Origin: Plantago ovata
Lineage: Eukaryota > Streptophyta > Magnoliopsida > Lamiales > Plantaginaceae
Direction: 5' to 3'
DNA: 64,000 bases
NCBI GenBank assembly: GCA_028274465.1
Contig: CM051455.1
Coordinates: forward strand, 73,890,489-73,954,488
The translations under genes were made by a program, and so were the position numbers. The notes under the pieces were generated by a model, which searched no databases, was not told the DNA's origin, and saw only the letters and a list, made by a program, of their open reading frames with translations. Position 1 is the first letter of the stretch. Each line of letters starts with the position of its first letter. This document shows, piece after piece, positions 1 through 9,730 of this stretch.

Positions 1-836
1 GCATAAGATTCGTTTCCATTTGATAATGGATAAGATTAGTGGTAATGATCTCCTGTCTGACGTGTGGAGGGACTATTTTGGGGATTTCAATCCCGATAAT
101 TAGTCATTTCACATGTCCGCTCTCAGCCGACCGAGGCCAAACCGTTCGGTAACATCTAGTATCACTTTTTATTTACTCATTCTCTTTTGCTAGGGACTAG
201 CTTAAGTATCATAAGGGGGATGGGATGTGAACCGCGATGTTAAGTATTTTTTGGCTTTGTGTTGATCTTGTTTTCCGTCTGCATTTGCATTTGCACGTTT
301 ACTGCTTTCTTAGTTTTTTAGGTTGCATACACTACATTCATCCTAGGATAGTCCCGCATGTTTTATATGGAGTTTATTGCCTAATTTTTTTGAACTTTTT
401 TATTGGGTAGATCAACTAATTATGCCATTAATCATATGCTTCATCTCTATGAATTTGTTTGAGGTTTTTCTCGCTTGGCTTGTGATGAATGTGTATTTTA
501 CACTTTCATTTGAGTCTTTTTCATCTATTTTAGCTATCCTCTATGTTAATTTAGCTATATTTTAGTGCATTTTATTAGAATAGTGTCACGTTTCCCTTTA
601 GTTTTTATTTTACAGGTTTTGGTCGAAAAACGAGGATTTCCGGGCAATTATATTGAAGTTGACAAGGAATTCGTGTTCCAGAAGCCTATTTGGAGTATCT
701 GAAGGTTTCCGGATAGGATTTGGAGTCTAGGGGTCGAATCTGGAGGTTAGAAGGACAATAGAAGTCAGAAACCGAGTCCGAAAAGGGGAAGAAATCCAAA
801 AACGCGTCGAAAACGCGGAATTCCCCGAAATTTACT

Positions 837-938
837 CCCGGGCGAATCGCCCGGGACGTGGGGCGAATCGCCCCACACCAGGCGAATCGTCCGGTGTGTG
901 GGGCGAATCGCCCCACACTATTTCGAAGCCTATATATA
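837..938 (+). promoter_or_regulatory. U3 palindrome cluster and TATA box (A LTR)
   Basis: Four GC-rich inverted repeats centred on CGAATCG lie back to back at 837-918; one is 9+1+9 bases (CCCGGGCGA-A-TCGCCCGGG) and another GTGTGGGGCGA-A-TCGCCCCACAC. A TATATATAG TATA box follows at 931-939. The position, just upstream of the presumed transcription start, suggests promoter elements; the function is inferred. Confidence 0.6.
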
Positions 939-1321
939 GTTGCTCAGTTTTCTCCGAATTTCATACTTTTTAAGACTTATTCTCTCACCTTTCTCTGTAG
1001 TTTTAGGTAGGAACTTCCCAGAGCCTGTTCTGGGGGTTCGTAGCTTAGGAGATACTTTTTCATAGCAGATTGGAGCTTGTAAGATCACGATTCTTCGGAG
1101 ACTGACAACCTTCGGTAACATTGTATCTTACGGTTTTTCTACTTATTTTTATATATCTTTCAACATGTTTTCTTCTATGATTTCTGTTGATTGCATGACA
1201 ACTATGAGTAGCTAAACTTATCGTTGGTGATAGTATGTGAATTCTTAGCGAAGGGTTGATAATTATGCTAATGGCTATATCGCGCATTATACTCCGTGTT
1301 ATTGCTATATTTCGTTGATCA

Positions 1322-1500
1322 GGCGCAATCTTTATCTTCGTATGTTGATTAATTGTTATGCACAATTGGACCCTAGTCGACCTATGCATATCTATATCTT
1401 CGTAGTGTTGAATAATTAAGGAACACAATTGGACAATAGTGTTTGACTTGTCAGAATCTTTATCTTCGTAGTGCTTGATAATTACAACAGGACAATAGAT
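1322..1500 (+). repeat. Three imperfect ~64-bp tandem sub-repeats in the A LTR
   Basis: The block ATCTTCGTA...TTGAATAATTA...CACAATTGGACAAT occurs three times, with ATCTTCGTA near 1334, 1396 and 1462. The same block appears two or three times in the other A LTRs (for example 32578-32690 and 6720-6890 on the minus strand). It lies downstream of the TATA box, so it would be in the transcript (R/U5). Confidence 0.7.
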
Positions 1501-2219
1501 TGATCAAAGATCTCCATGCAAAACCGAGGAATTTACGCATGATTATTAACCCGTTATGCTTTGAAGGACCATACTATCACCAATCTCCATTATCTGTTAG
1601 AAAAACCTTTGCTATTTCGTGTGCTGCTTTTATATTCTAAATTAGATTTGATAAAGCTAGTTATAGTCCCTAGAGATCGACACTCGAGGTCATTCTACTG
1701 CTACACTACGGTTTTCGTTGTAGTTGTGAATTGCCTTTGGCTAAATAACAAATTTATTTGATTGATTCGAGTCTGACAAATTCGTGATCATCAGCTTGTC
1801 ACATTTATGTATTGCACTTAGTTAAGCTTGGTAGTCTCGACATCACTTAGTGGTGTTTTCTCTACTGCGGTTCACGAAGGCCTTTATAATAGGATGATGC
1901 ATGTTAGGATCTTATGGTTGATTTCTCGAGTAATTATGTACCTAAGAGGCAACAAGTCTTCACCATGCTTTGAGATTGCTAAATGCCTAGGAAGGAGGTA
2001 GTGTGAGATTGTGTGATCCTTTGTTTGCAACCTATTCTTCCAAATAGGTTTGGGGAGGGGGTTACGCTTTCTTTAGACTTGTTTTTCGTTTTTCAATTAT
2101 GTGTTGTGAGTTTATTTTCCTTTTTCGTAAATTTTGTGCTCCAACCTATTCTTTCGAATAGGTTTGGAGAAGTCGTTTGTGCGTCATTTTGTTTCTTTTT
2201 CGTTGTGCTACTGCTGGCT

Positions 2220-2342
2220 AAAAAAATCGAAAAAAAGGAAAAAGAAAAAATTCCAGAAAAAAAGAAAAAAAAACTGGAAAGAAAAAAAAGGAAAAAAAGA
2301 AAAGACCCCAAAAAATCAAAGAAGGGTCCAGAAAAAGAAAGC
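2220..2342 (+). repeat. Long purine tract (A1 copy)
   Basis: About 120 bases are almost entirely A and G on the plus strand, broken only by a few C/T. The homologous tract occurs in A2 (3437-3557, minus) and A4 (38068-38190, plus), always some 0.6 kb upstream of the 3' LTR. Frames through it would encode only lysine- and glutamate-rich low-complexity peptide and are not credible genes. Confidence 0.75.
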
Positions 2343-2770
2343 CAAATAGTAGTTTAGCAAAGTGTTGTGTCTCATTTTCCAATTCTTGTAATGTTCGTAA
2401 TCGTGTTGTAATTTTCTATTTTTTGTCTTTTGTTTTTTAGTGTCATTTGTTCTAGACCACCCTCGTCCTGCCATTCAGGAAGTGGTGAAAATCTAAGGCT
2501 TTGCTTGAGAGATGGGTAGAATAGGGGAGTGTTATCTTTTATAGGGAACCCTCCTTCGTTTCATGAGAGCCAGTACTGGTTAGACCTCTTTGAGGAAAAG
2601 TCTTAACTTGGTGAACAGCAGTAAGTCCTCAGTTTCATAGGCACGGGACAACCATTCGTATCTTAACATGTTTCATTACGTCGTCACTGACTAGGTCCAG
2701 GTAGAGAATGTTACGAGAGGCTATCTTGTCTTAACATAAGTGCTTATGTGGATGTGTATGAGTCAATCGA

Positions 2771-2822
2771 GCTAAACTAGGTGAAAAAGACTCAAATGAA
2801 AGTGTAAAATACACATTCATCA
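2771..2822 (-). mobile_element. Remnant of A2 3' LTR
   Basis: Only the LTR terminus is left; it ends in ACATTCATCA on the plus strand and abuts the polypurine tract. The remaining 1.25 kb is missing and replaced by the plus-strand A1 tail. Confidence 0.8.
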
Positions 2823-2840
2823 AACTCCCCAAACCGAACC
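2823..2840 (-). promoter_or_regulatory. Polypurine tract of A2
   Basis: On the minus strand GGTTCGGTTTGGGGAGTT sits directly before the LTR terminus, the expected position for plus-strand DNA priming. The same sequence precedes the 3' LTR of A4 at 38784-38801. Confidence 0.75.
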
Positions 2841-3436
2841 TTTGCTTGTCCTCAAGCAACTAAGCTAGACTCTAATGCAAAAAATATTGCAACACATAAA
2901 ATGGAGTCTCATGCCAAATAAAATGAACTAATCTACTGAATCTATCAAAAAACACATGAACAAAAACCATATAAATCAAACATGAATATAGGTTGAAGAA
3001 TGCCTCGATTGACTCATACACATTCACATAAGCACTTATGTCAAGACAAGATAGTCTCTCGTAACATTCTCTACTTGGACCTAGTCAGTGACGACGTAAT
3101 GAAACATGTTAAGATACGAATGATTGTCCCGTGCCTATGAAACTGAGGACTTACTGCTGTTCACCAAGTTTAAGACTTTCCCTCAAAGACGTCGAACCAG
3201 TACTGGTTCTCATCAAACGAAGGAGGGTTCCCTATAAAAGATAACACTCCCCTATTCTACCCGTCTCTCAAGCAAAGTCTTAAGCTATTCACCACTTCCT
3301 GAATGGCAGGACGAGGGTGGTCTAGAACAGATGACACTCAAAGACAAAAGACAAAAAATAGAAAATTACAACACGATTACGAACATTACAAGAATTGAAA
3401 AATGAGACACAACACTTTGCTAAGCTGCTATTTGGC

Positions 3437-3557
3437 TTTCTTTTTTTTGGACCCTTCCTTGCTCTTTTGGGATCTTTTTCTTTTTTTTTTTCTTTTCCAG
3501 TTTTTTTCTTTTTTCTGGAATTTTTCTTTTTCTCTTTTTTTTTCGATTTTTTTTTTA
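3437..3557 (-). repeat. Long purine tract (A2 copy)
   Basis: This is the minus-strand counterpart of the tract at 2220-2342. It appears as a T/C run on the plus strand. Confidence 0.75.
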
Positions 3558-4478
3558 GCCAGCAGTAGCACAACGAAAAGAGAAACAAAATGACTCACAA
3601 TGACTTCCCCAAACCTATTCGAAACAATAGGTTGAGTACAAAATTTACGAGAAAGGAAAAATAAACTCACAATACGGAAATGAAAAAAAATCAAAAACAA
3701 GTCTAATGATGGTGCAACCCCCTCCCCAAACCTATTCGGAAGAATAGGTTATAAACAAAGGATCACACAACCTCACACTACCTCCTTCCTAGGCATTTAG
3801 CAATCTCAAAGCATGGTGAAGACTTGTCGCCTCTTAGGTACATAATTACTCGGGAAAACATCCATAAGACCCTAACATGCATCATCCTATTATAAAGGCC
3901 TTCGTGAACCGCAGTAGAGAAAACACCACTAAGTGATGTCGAGACTACAAAGCTTAACTATGACCAATACATAAATGTGATAAGCCAAGCGAGGAAAACC
4001 TCAAACAAATTCATAGAGATGAAGCATATGATTAATGGCATAGTTAGTTAATCTATCCAATAAAAAGTTCAAAAATTCGGCAATAAACTCCATATAAAAC
4101 ATGCAAGACTATCCTAGGATGAACGTAGTGAATGCAACCTAAAAAACTAAGAAAGCGGTAAACGTGCAAATGCAAATGCAAACAAAAGGTTTCACGAGTA
4201 ATCATAAGCAAGACAAGTATAGAGATAACCAGTGATAACCCCTCCCCAAACCTGAACATCGTCGCTCGTCCCGAACGTCGAAACTGGATTTAAGGTGAGA
4301 GCTAAACTTGTACCTGTAACCTATAGTACTCAAAGAAACTCGTGAGAAACCAAAAACATACGAAAATATAAAATAAAACACAATGATATGCATGCAATGC
4401 AAGAAAGCGATAAAAATTCCGGGTTGCCTCTCGGATAGCGCCATTGTTTAAAGTCTTTGACTCGACTCCTGTTTGCGC

Positions 4479-6251
4479 CTAGCTCTTCTTTTTGAGGGTA
4501 CTAGACTTCCCCTTCATGGATCTCCTCCTCATGCCACGAACCTGTGAAAAAGAATGAACATAGGCTGCAAGACCCCAGTAGTGAGTAGTGTGAGAAGTAT
4601 CAGGTGGATCAGGTGGATCAGATATGGCTCGCAACACATGTCGCTTGCCATCCACCTCGATGGTGCAAGTCCTTCGGTAGATGTCTATCATGGAGCGTAG
4701 TTTAGTCAAGAACGTTCTCCCCAAGAGAACAACATCCCCTATCCCAGGTGTAGACGCCAGCATAACTACAAAATTGGTGTATACAGAAGCTTCACCAATC
4801 TTGACCAATACGTTCTTCACAACGCCTTGGGGTCTCATAAAGGATCCATCCGCTAGTTGTACAATGGCTTTATGCTTCGAAAGTTCTCCAAGGCCACTCT
4901 TCTCAAACACATTCATGGGTAGCACATTCGAGTAAGATCCCGTATCTAGTGTAGCACGGACGTCATCGAGACTACCAATCCCAACCTTAACGTCAAAACT
5001 TTGAGGGAGTGGCTCGGGATCCTCTTGCTCCTCTTCACTCTCATCCGAACCAAGGTTCTTCTCTTCTTCCCTGGCTAGTGGGGGTTCGTCTTTTGCACCA
5101 TACTCGCACGCAGCAACTTGTTTAATGGTGATTTCCACTGGAAGATCTCCCTCCAAGTTGATCGACATGGACCTCTCAGTGCTGCTATGTAATTTCCCTT
5201 GCTCTCTACTAGCTCTAGCTTCCAATTGATCCAGACGAGCATTCATCTTTGCCGAATCCTCCTCGTATCTCTTCAAAAACACTTGGGTGAAATCCACCAA
5301 TTTCTGTAAATTATCCAAGAGAGTTGCTGACTTGGACGTAGATGCTTCGACCTTAGGGGTAGGATTACTACGGTTTCCCCAGTGAACATCTTCTCGTGCT
5401 AGATCTGATCTATACATATGAGCCCCATGCCCATAATTCTTGCACACCCTACATACCTCGTTGGAGAGAGATGTTCCAATTAGGCCACTTAGAGCTTGCC
5501 TCATCTGATTGGCGAAACCTTCGAACCTATCGCCACTCACACCATTCACTTCATGCATTGGGATCTCCTGGTTTGGTGGAGCCTCAGGTCCACGCCTCCT
5601 AACCATTGCTCTTGGATCCTTGGACTGAGATCCTTTAGCAAGCCTTTCGAAACACGCCCACACATCCTCTGCGGTCTCTTCCCAGATAGTACCACGACAT
5701 TGGAAATCCACCACCTGTTGACTCTCATAGGTGAGTCCATTGTAGAAGTGCAGGACAAGATCAGGAAGCACAAAGCCATGGTGTGGACACTTGTGCATGA
5801 GGTCCTTGAACCTTTCGAAAGCGGTGTAGATGGTCTCATCATAGTCCTGTTTGGATCCAGTTATTTGCGCCTTAAGCGCGGTAGTCAATGTGTGAGGAAA
5901 GTATTTCTCCATAAAAGCAGAATACACCTTGTTCCAGGTGTCTAGTGATCCGGCTTCCAGAGAGCCTAACCATGCCTTGGCTTTATCACCAAGCCCCATA
6001 GCAAAAACCTTCATCCTCAGCTCATCGTCCGTTATCTCTGCTCCGGGCCTTGGAAGATTGTTGATAAAATCGTCAATATCATTCAAGTATCCCATAACAT
6101 CCTCCCTAGCCAACCCATAGAACCTCGGGAGTTGCTGGAACATGCAACTTTTGATTTCCAAATCTCGAGTTGCAGCAGAAAGAACAATAGCCGGACCTCT
6201 CATCAGTGCTTTGTTGGGTTGAACCCATGATTTCAAAAGTGGGCGAGCCAT
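4479..6251 (-). CDS. Ty3-type gag-protease polyprotein
   Basis: The 590-residue ORF starts at ATG 6251-6249; the frame is open slightly further, but only to a GTG. Order of domains: a retrotransposon gag region (about residues 35-205; motifs KAKAWLGSL, FMEKYFPHT, CPHHGF, FYNGL), then a zinc knuckle whose last Cys has become Tyr (CRVC...GHGAHMY), a charged acidic linker, and a retropepsin-like protease with the catalytic LDTGS triplet and a later LLGRTFL. The protein would form virus-like particles and process itself in the cytoplasm. It ends in a basic tail (RGMRRRSMKG) with no RT. The A4 homologue has a normal knuckle, 56 more N-terminal residues and a longer linker. Family assignment to plant Ty3 Athila/Tat-like gag is from motif memory. 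Confidence 0.85.
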   Translation of the reverse strand: MARPLLKSWVQPNKALMRGPAIVLSAATRDLEIKSCMFQQLPRFYGLAREDVMGYLNDIDDFINNLPRPGAEITDDELRMKVFAMGLGDKAKAWLGSLEAGSLDTWNKVYSAFMEKYFPHTLTTALKAQITGSKQDYDETIYTAFERFKDLMHKCPHHGFVLPDLVLHFYNGLTYESQQVVDFQCRGTIWEETAEDVWACFERLAKGSQSKDPRAMVRRRGPEAPPNQEIPMHEVNGVSGDRFEGFANQMRQALSGLIGTSLSNEVCRVCKNYGHGAHMYRSDLAREDVHWGNRSNPTPKVEASTSKSATLLDNLQKLVDFTQVFLKRYEEDSAKMNARLDQLEARASREQGKLHSSTERSMSINLEGDLPVEITIKQVAACEYGAKDEPPLAREEEKNLGSDESEEEQEDPEPLPQSFDVKVGIGSLDDVRATLDTGSYSNVLPMNVFEKSGLGELSKHKAIVQLADGSFMRPQGVVKNVLVKIGEASVYTNFVVMLASTPGIGDVVLLGRTFLTKLRSMIDIYRRTCTIEVDGKRHVLRAISDPPDPPDTSHTTHYWGLAAYVHSFSQVRGMRRRSMKGKSSTLKKKS

Positions 6252-6384
6252 CACAAGACCTGAATATTTGTGACAAGCTAGGAAAGGAGTATCGGAGAGA
6301 GATTAAAAAGGAAAACTAAAACTACTAGAACTAGGAATTTAATGCTGAAAATATAAACAAATTAAACGGAAAAAAGGAGTATAG

Positions 6385-6402
6385 TCCCCGGCAACGGCGC
6401 CA
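6385..6402 (-). promoter_or_regulatory. Primer-binding site, tRNA-Asp type
   Basis: The minus-strand TGGCGCCGTTGCCGGGGA is complementary to the 3' end of plant tRNA-Asp as used by Athila/Tat-type elements. It lies 3 bp from the LTR end. Confidence 0.85.
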
Positions 6403-6405
6403 ATT

Positions 6406-7733
6406 TGATGAACTGAGAATTGTCGGGTTCTGAATGATCAAATAAATTTGTTATTTAGCCAAAGGCAATTCACAACTACAACGAAAACCGTAGTGTAGCG
6501 GTAGAATAACCTCAAGTGTCGATCTCTAAGGACTATAACTAGCTTTATCAAATCTAATTTAGAATATAAAAACAGCAGACGGTTTAGCAAAGGTTTTTCT
6601 AACAGATAATGGAGATTGGTGATAGTATGGTCCCTCAAAGCATAACGGGTTAATAATCATGCGTAAATTCCTCGGTTTTGCATGGAGATCTTTGTTCTAT
6701 GAATTGTCCTGTTGCAATTATCAAACACTACGAAGATATAGAGATAAAAAGGTCGAAGACCAAAGAATTGTCCAATTGTGTTCCGTAATTATTCAACACT
6801 ACGAAGATATATATATTTAAACAGGTCAAAGTATTGTCCAATTGTGCGCAATAATTAAACAACATACGAAGATATAGATTTCGCTAGATCAAAGAAATAA
6901 AGCAATAACACGGAGTATAATGCGCGATATAGCCATTAGCATAATTATCAACCCTTCGCTTAGAATTCACAAACTATCACCAATGATAAGTTTAGCTCCT
7001 CATAGTTGTCATGCAATCAACAGAAATCATACCACGAATGAATGAAAACATGATGAGAGATATATAAAAATAAGAAGAAAAACTGTAAGATACAATGTTA
7101 CCGAAGGTTGTCAGTCTCCGAAGAATCGCAATCTTACAAGCTCCAAACTGCTATGAAAAAGTATCTCCTAAGCTACGAACCCCGAGAACAGGCTCTGGGA
7201 AGTTCCTCCCTAAAACTACAGAGAAAGGTGAGAGAATAGGTCCGGAAAAGCATGAAATTCGGAGAAAAACTGAGCAACTATATATAGTGTTCGAATTTGT
7301 GTGGGGCGAAGGGCCCCACACAACGGGCGAGTCGCCTGGTGTGGGGCGATTCGCCCCACATCCCGGGCGATTCGCCCGGGAGAAAATCTCGGGATTTTGC
7401 GCGTTTTCGACGCGATTTTGGATTTCTTCCCCTTTTCGTACTCGGTTTTTGACTTCTAGTGGCCTTCTAATCTCCAGATTCGACCCCTAGACTCCAAATC
7501 CTATCCGGAAACCTTCAGATACTCCAAATAGGCTTCTGGAACACCAATTCCTTGTCAACTTCAATATAATTGCCCGTAAAACCTCGTTTTCAACCAAAAC
7601 CTGTAAAATGAAAGCTAAAGGGAAACGTGACACTATTCTAATAAAATGCACTAAAATATAGCTAAATTAACATAGAGGATAGCTAAAATAGGTGAAAAAG
7701 ACTCAAATGAAAGTGTAAAATACACATTCATCA
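6406..7733 (-). mobile_element. 5' LTR of A2 (family A)
   Basis: A complete 1328-bp LTR, TGATGAAC...CATTCATCA on the plus strand, with palindrome cluster and TATA box. The following GTTAT (7734-7738) equals the target at which A2 entered the plus-strand A LTR; the other copy of the duplication was lost with the deletion at 2770. Confidence 0.9.
7278..7381 (-). promoter_or_regulatory. U3 palindrome cluster and TATA box (A2 LTR)
   Basis: A CTATATATAG TATA box at 7278-7287 is followed (upstream on the minus strand) by palindromes at 7299-7381. One palindrome keeps its GTGTGGGGC stem although its centre has changed from CGAATCG to a GAAGG-type loop. Confidence 0.6.
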
Positions 7734-7973
7734 GTTATTCTTTGAAGGACCATACTATCACCAATCTCCATTATCTGTTAAGAAAAACCTTTGCTAAATC
7801 GTCTGCTGTTTTATATTCTAAATTAGATTAGATAAAGCTAGTTATAGTCCTTAGAGATCGACACTCGAGGTTATTCTACTGCTACACTACGGTTTTCGTT
7901 GTAGTTGTGAATTGTCTTTGGCTAAATACAAATTTATTTGATCACTCAGAACCCGACAATTCTCAGTTCATCA
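7734..7973 (+). mobile_element. 3' remnant of A1's 3' LTR
   Basis: These 240 bp match the last part of the plus-strand A LTR from the GTTATGCTTTGAAGGACC site onward and end in the canonical AGTTCATCA. It is the right half of the LTR into which A2 inserted, and it marks the right border of A1 within the B1 LTR. Confidence 0.85.
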
Positions 7974-9715
7974 CGTGCGTGGCTTAGGTGAGGTGTGGGA
8001 GAGCTTTTGTTTTCTCTAAGAAAGATAGAATAATGTCTAAGAATTTGATTCTTCAACTGTGTGAAAAATCTATGTCAAAAGCTCTCTAATAGTCTACTAT
8101 ATATAGTAGTCAATAGAAGCCTAAAGCATAAGCAATTAGACTTCATCAAGGAATAAGAATCTAATTCTTATCGTACTAGGAAACCAATTTCAAGTCTAGA
8201 TTCATTCCCAATCAAATTAAAACTCAATCAGGAAAATCTAACTTATCCCTTGGACTTCTAATAGATGAAGGAGTCGAACTCCTTCCCCTACCCAGCCACG
8301 CGCTCGCGCGCGCCTGTCCTACGGGACGTGGGTCCCACTTTTGGGACCCACTTATATTTCTAAGGCAATCCAAACTCCAAGTAGATTTTGCCCAAGTGCA
8401 TATGTTAATTCTAAATTAACATATCCTTTATAATCAAACCTCCATTATATTTCCAAAATATAATCTTTAATTGTATTTATATAAAATACAATTAATTAGC
8501 CAATTCAATTAATAATTCCAAATCATTAATTGAGCCACCAAATATTATAATTAATTCCAAATCAATTATAACCCATCAATCACAATTAATTCCAAATTAA
8601 TTGCGATTCCATCTTCAAGGATATTCTGATAGACTGAATCACCACATAGTGTGACCCATAGGGCCTCATCGTATTAAGCAAGTCCTAGACTAGGCAACAT
8701 GTAATTCCTAGACGGTTCCATTTGCAATATTAATACGTGAGGACGTTTGAGAGGTTTCTCAAAGCTAACCCTTTCGTTGCGAAGCGTGTTGCGCTCAACG
8801 CGGCGATGGTAACGTCCGTTCATCTGACTTGCTTGAATGCATCTAGGATCGATGAAGTGTCTATCCCAATAATACATCCATGGGCGTCTTCAGTGAGTTG
8901 CATGGTGAATCCAATATCTATTATGACCATCATAACAATATTGATACGCTGGCCAGCGGTTTTACCAATCACAACTATGAACGACTATTAGCAGTGCTCT
9001 CCTGTGATACACATGAGAGATGAATCCTTCACAGAAACACTTATCATCCCCATTTGTATGTAGCCATAATCCTAGATCGTGTCTTAGGTCAACTGCTTAT
9101 TCAGAGCTGACATCGACGGGTCCACCAAGGATATGGGGCAACAAACGCGATGATAAAGTCCTGTAAGTCCAAAGGACAACTGGCATCACTTCGACAACTT
9201 ACCGGTTCCCATAGACAACTTACCGGTTCCCATACATCGATGGGAGTGTCCGGTGGGTACTTCCATTGTTCGGTAATCGCCCATCGAACAACTATGCGCA
9301 GTTATGGGAACGCTTCTTGATTGTCCAACAATCCGTTCCGTGGCCGTGGGATCGGCTCACACTTGCTCCAACAAGTATAACCTCCACGCATACTAGTCTC
9401 ATCTGGTTCATTCAGACCCCTACATCCGGGATGAACCTCGACTAGGGAGAGTTTGGGATAGATGATAACTCACATAGCTCCCACTATATGTGTGATCGGT
9501 CATCTATCCGAGGGGACATATTTAATATCAATACAGACAGAAATAGAGATATGACATGTTGCATGCCTGGTGTAATATAAATATGAAAGCAATACTCAAT
9601 AGTCAATCAACAAACATATATTATATTACGTTGACCTGTGTAATAGTACATATATGCCCTCTATAAGGGCTACATGCCCTTAATAAGGACCGTCTCTAGG
9701 ACATATACACTATCA
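7974..9715 (-). mobile_element. 3' LTR of B1 (left part missing from the window)
   Basis: It aligns with the B LTRs at 16378, 25518, 30036 and 45658 and ends TACACTATCA on the plus strand, next to the polypurine tract. Its left end is cut where A1 inserted. It carries a 67-codon minus-strand ORF at 8877-8674 that recurs in other B LTRs. Confidence 0.85.
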
Positions 9716-9730
9716 ATCTCCCACTTGGAC
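9716..9730 (-). promoter_or_regulatory. Polypurine tract of B1
   Basis: On the minus strand GTCCAAGTGGGAGAT abuts the LTR start TGATAGTG. The identical motif is found in B3 at 40194-40208. Confidence 0.75.

Larger units (their letters stand above)
483..1793 (+). mobile_element. Solo LTR, family A
   Basis: The LTR begins TGATGAATGTG and ends GATCATCA. It is flanked by the 5-bp duplication GCTTG (478-482 and 1794-1798). Removing the LTR and one GCTTG restores the uninterrupted sequence seen in A4 near 37640. No internal region is present, so this is a solo LTR produced by LTR-LTR recombination after insertion into A1. It contains the palindrome cluster, a TATA box and three roughly 64-bp sub-repeats. 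Confidence 0.92.
1..2770 (+). mobile_element. Ty3-type element A1, 3' internal region (5' part lies outside the window)
   Basis: This stretch matches the 3' part of the full-length A4 element (about 37200-38610) in the same order: a CAGCCGACCGAGGCCAAACC block near 120, a block starting TGCATTTGCATTTGCACG near 282, a purine tract at 2220-2342 and the tail near 2745. It has no convincing coding sequence. A short frame open from the window edge stops at 101-103 (TAG) and could be the end of an unidentified protein. The region is interrupted by a solo LTR at 483-1793. It ends abruptly at 2770, where A4 would continue toward its polypurine tract and 3' LTR. Here it switches to a minus-strand LTR remnant, which I read as a deletion junction. 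Confidence 0.8.
277..4185. repeat. Large tail-to-tail inverted repeat of A-element 3' regions
   Basis: The left arm (277-482 plus 1794-2770) is the plus-strand A1 tail. The right arm (about 2995-4185) is the same sequence in reverse complement, the A2 tail. Each arm is about 1.18 kb, and the spacer (2771-2994) is about 225 bp. The left arm carries the solo LTR as an insertion. The arms diverge modestly by scattered substitutions and small indels. Confidence 0.85.
2771..7733 (-). mobile_element. Non-autonomous Ty3-type element A2 (gag-protease only)
   Basis: Read on the minus strand it has a 5' LTR (6406-7733), a primer-binding site (6385-6402), a gag-protease ORF (6251-4479), a 3' untranslated region with a purine tract, a polypurine tract (about 2823-2840), and only the first 52 bp of a 3' LTR (2822-2771). 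There is no reverse transcriptase, RNase H or integrase and no room for them. It lies inside the plus-strand A LTR whose remnant follows at 7734. Compared with A4 it lacks about 2 kb downstream of the protease and about 170 bp at the start of gag. Confidence 0.85.

Noticed and set aside
1060..1428. 122-codon minus-strand ORF in the solo LTR
   Set aside because: Antisense through the U5 sub-repeats and not preserved in other A LTRs.
1561..1761. 66-codon ORF recurring in A LTRs (also 6638-6438)
   Set aside because: It lies in R/U5, differs in length and frame in other copies and has no domain; similarity is explained by shared LTR descent.
2013..2357. Lys/Glu-rich ORFs over the purine tracts (also 3322-3700 and 37951-38197)
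   Set aside because: Low-complexity translation of A/G runs in non-coding 3' regions, on either strand; no conserved start or domain.
6252..6254. GTG as start of A2 gag
   Set aside because: The next codon is ATG (6251-6249); plant nuclear translation would use ATG.
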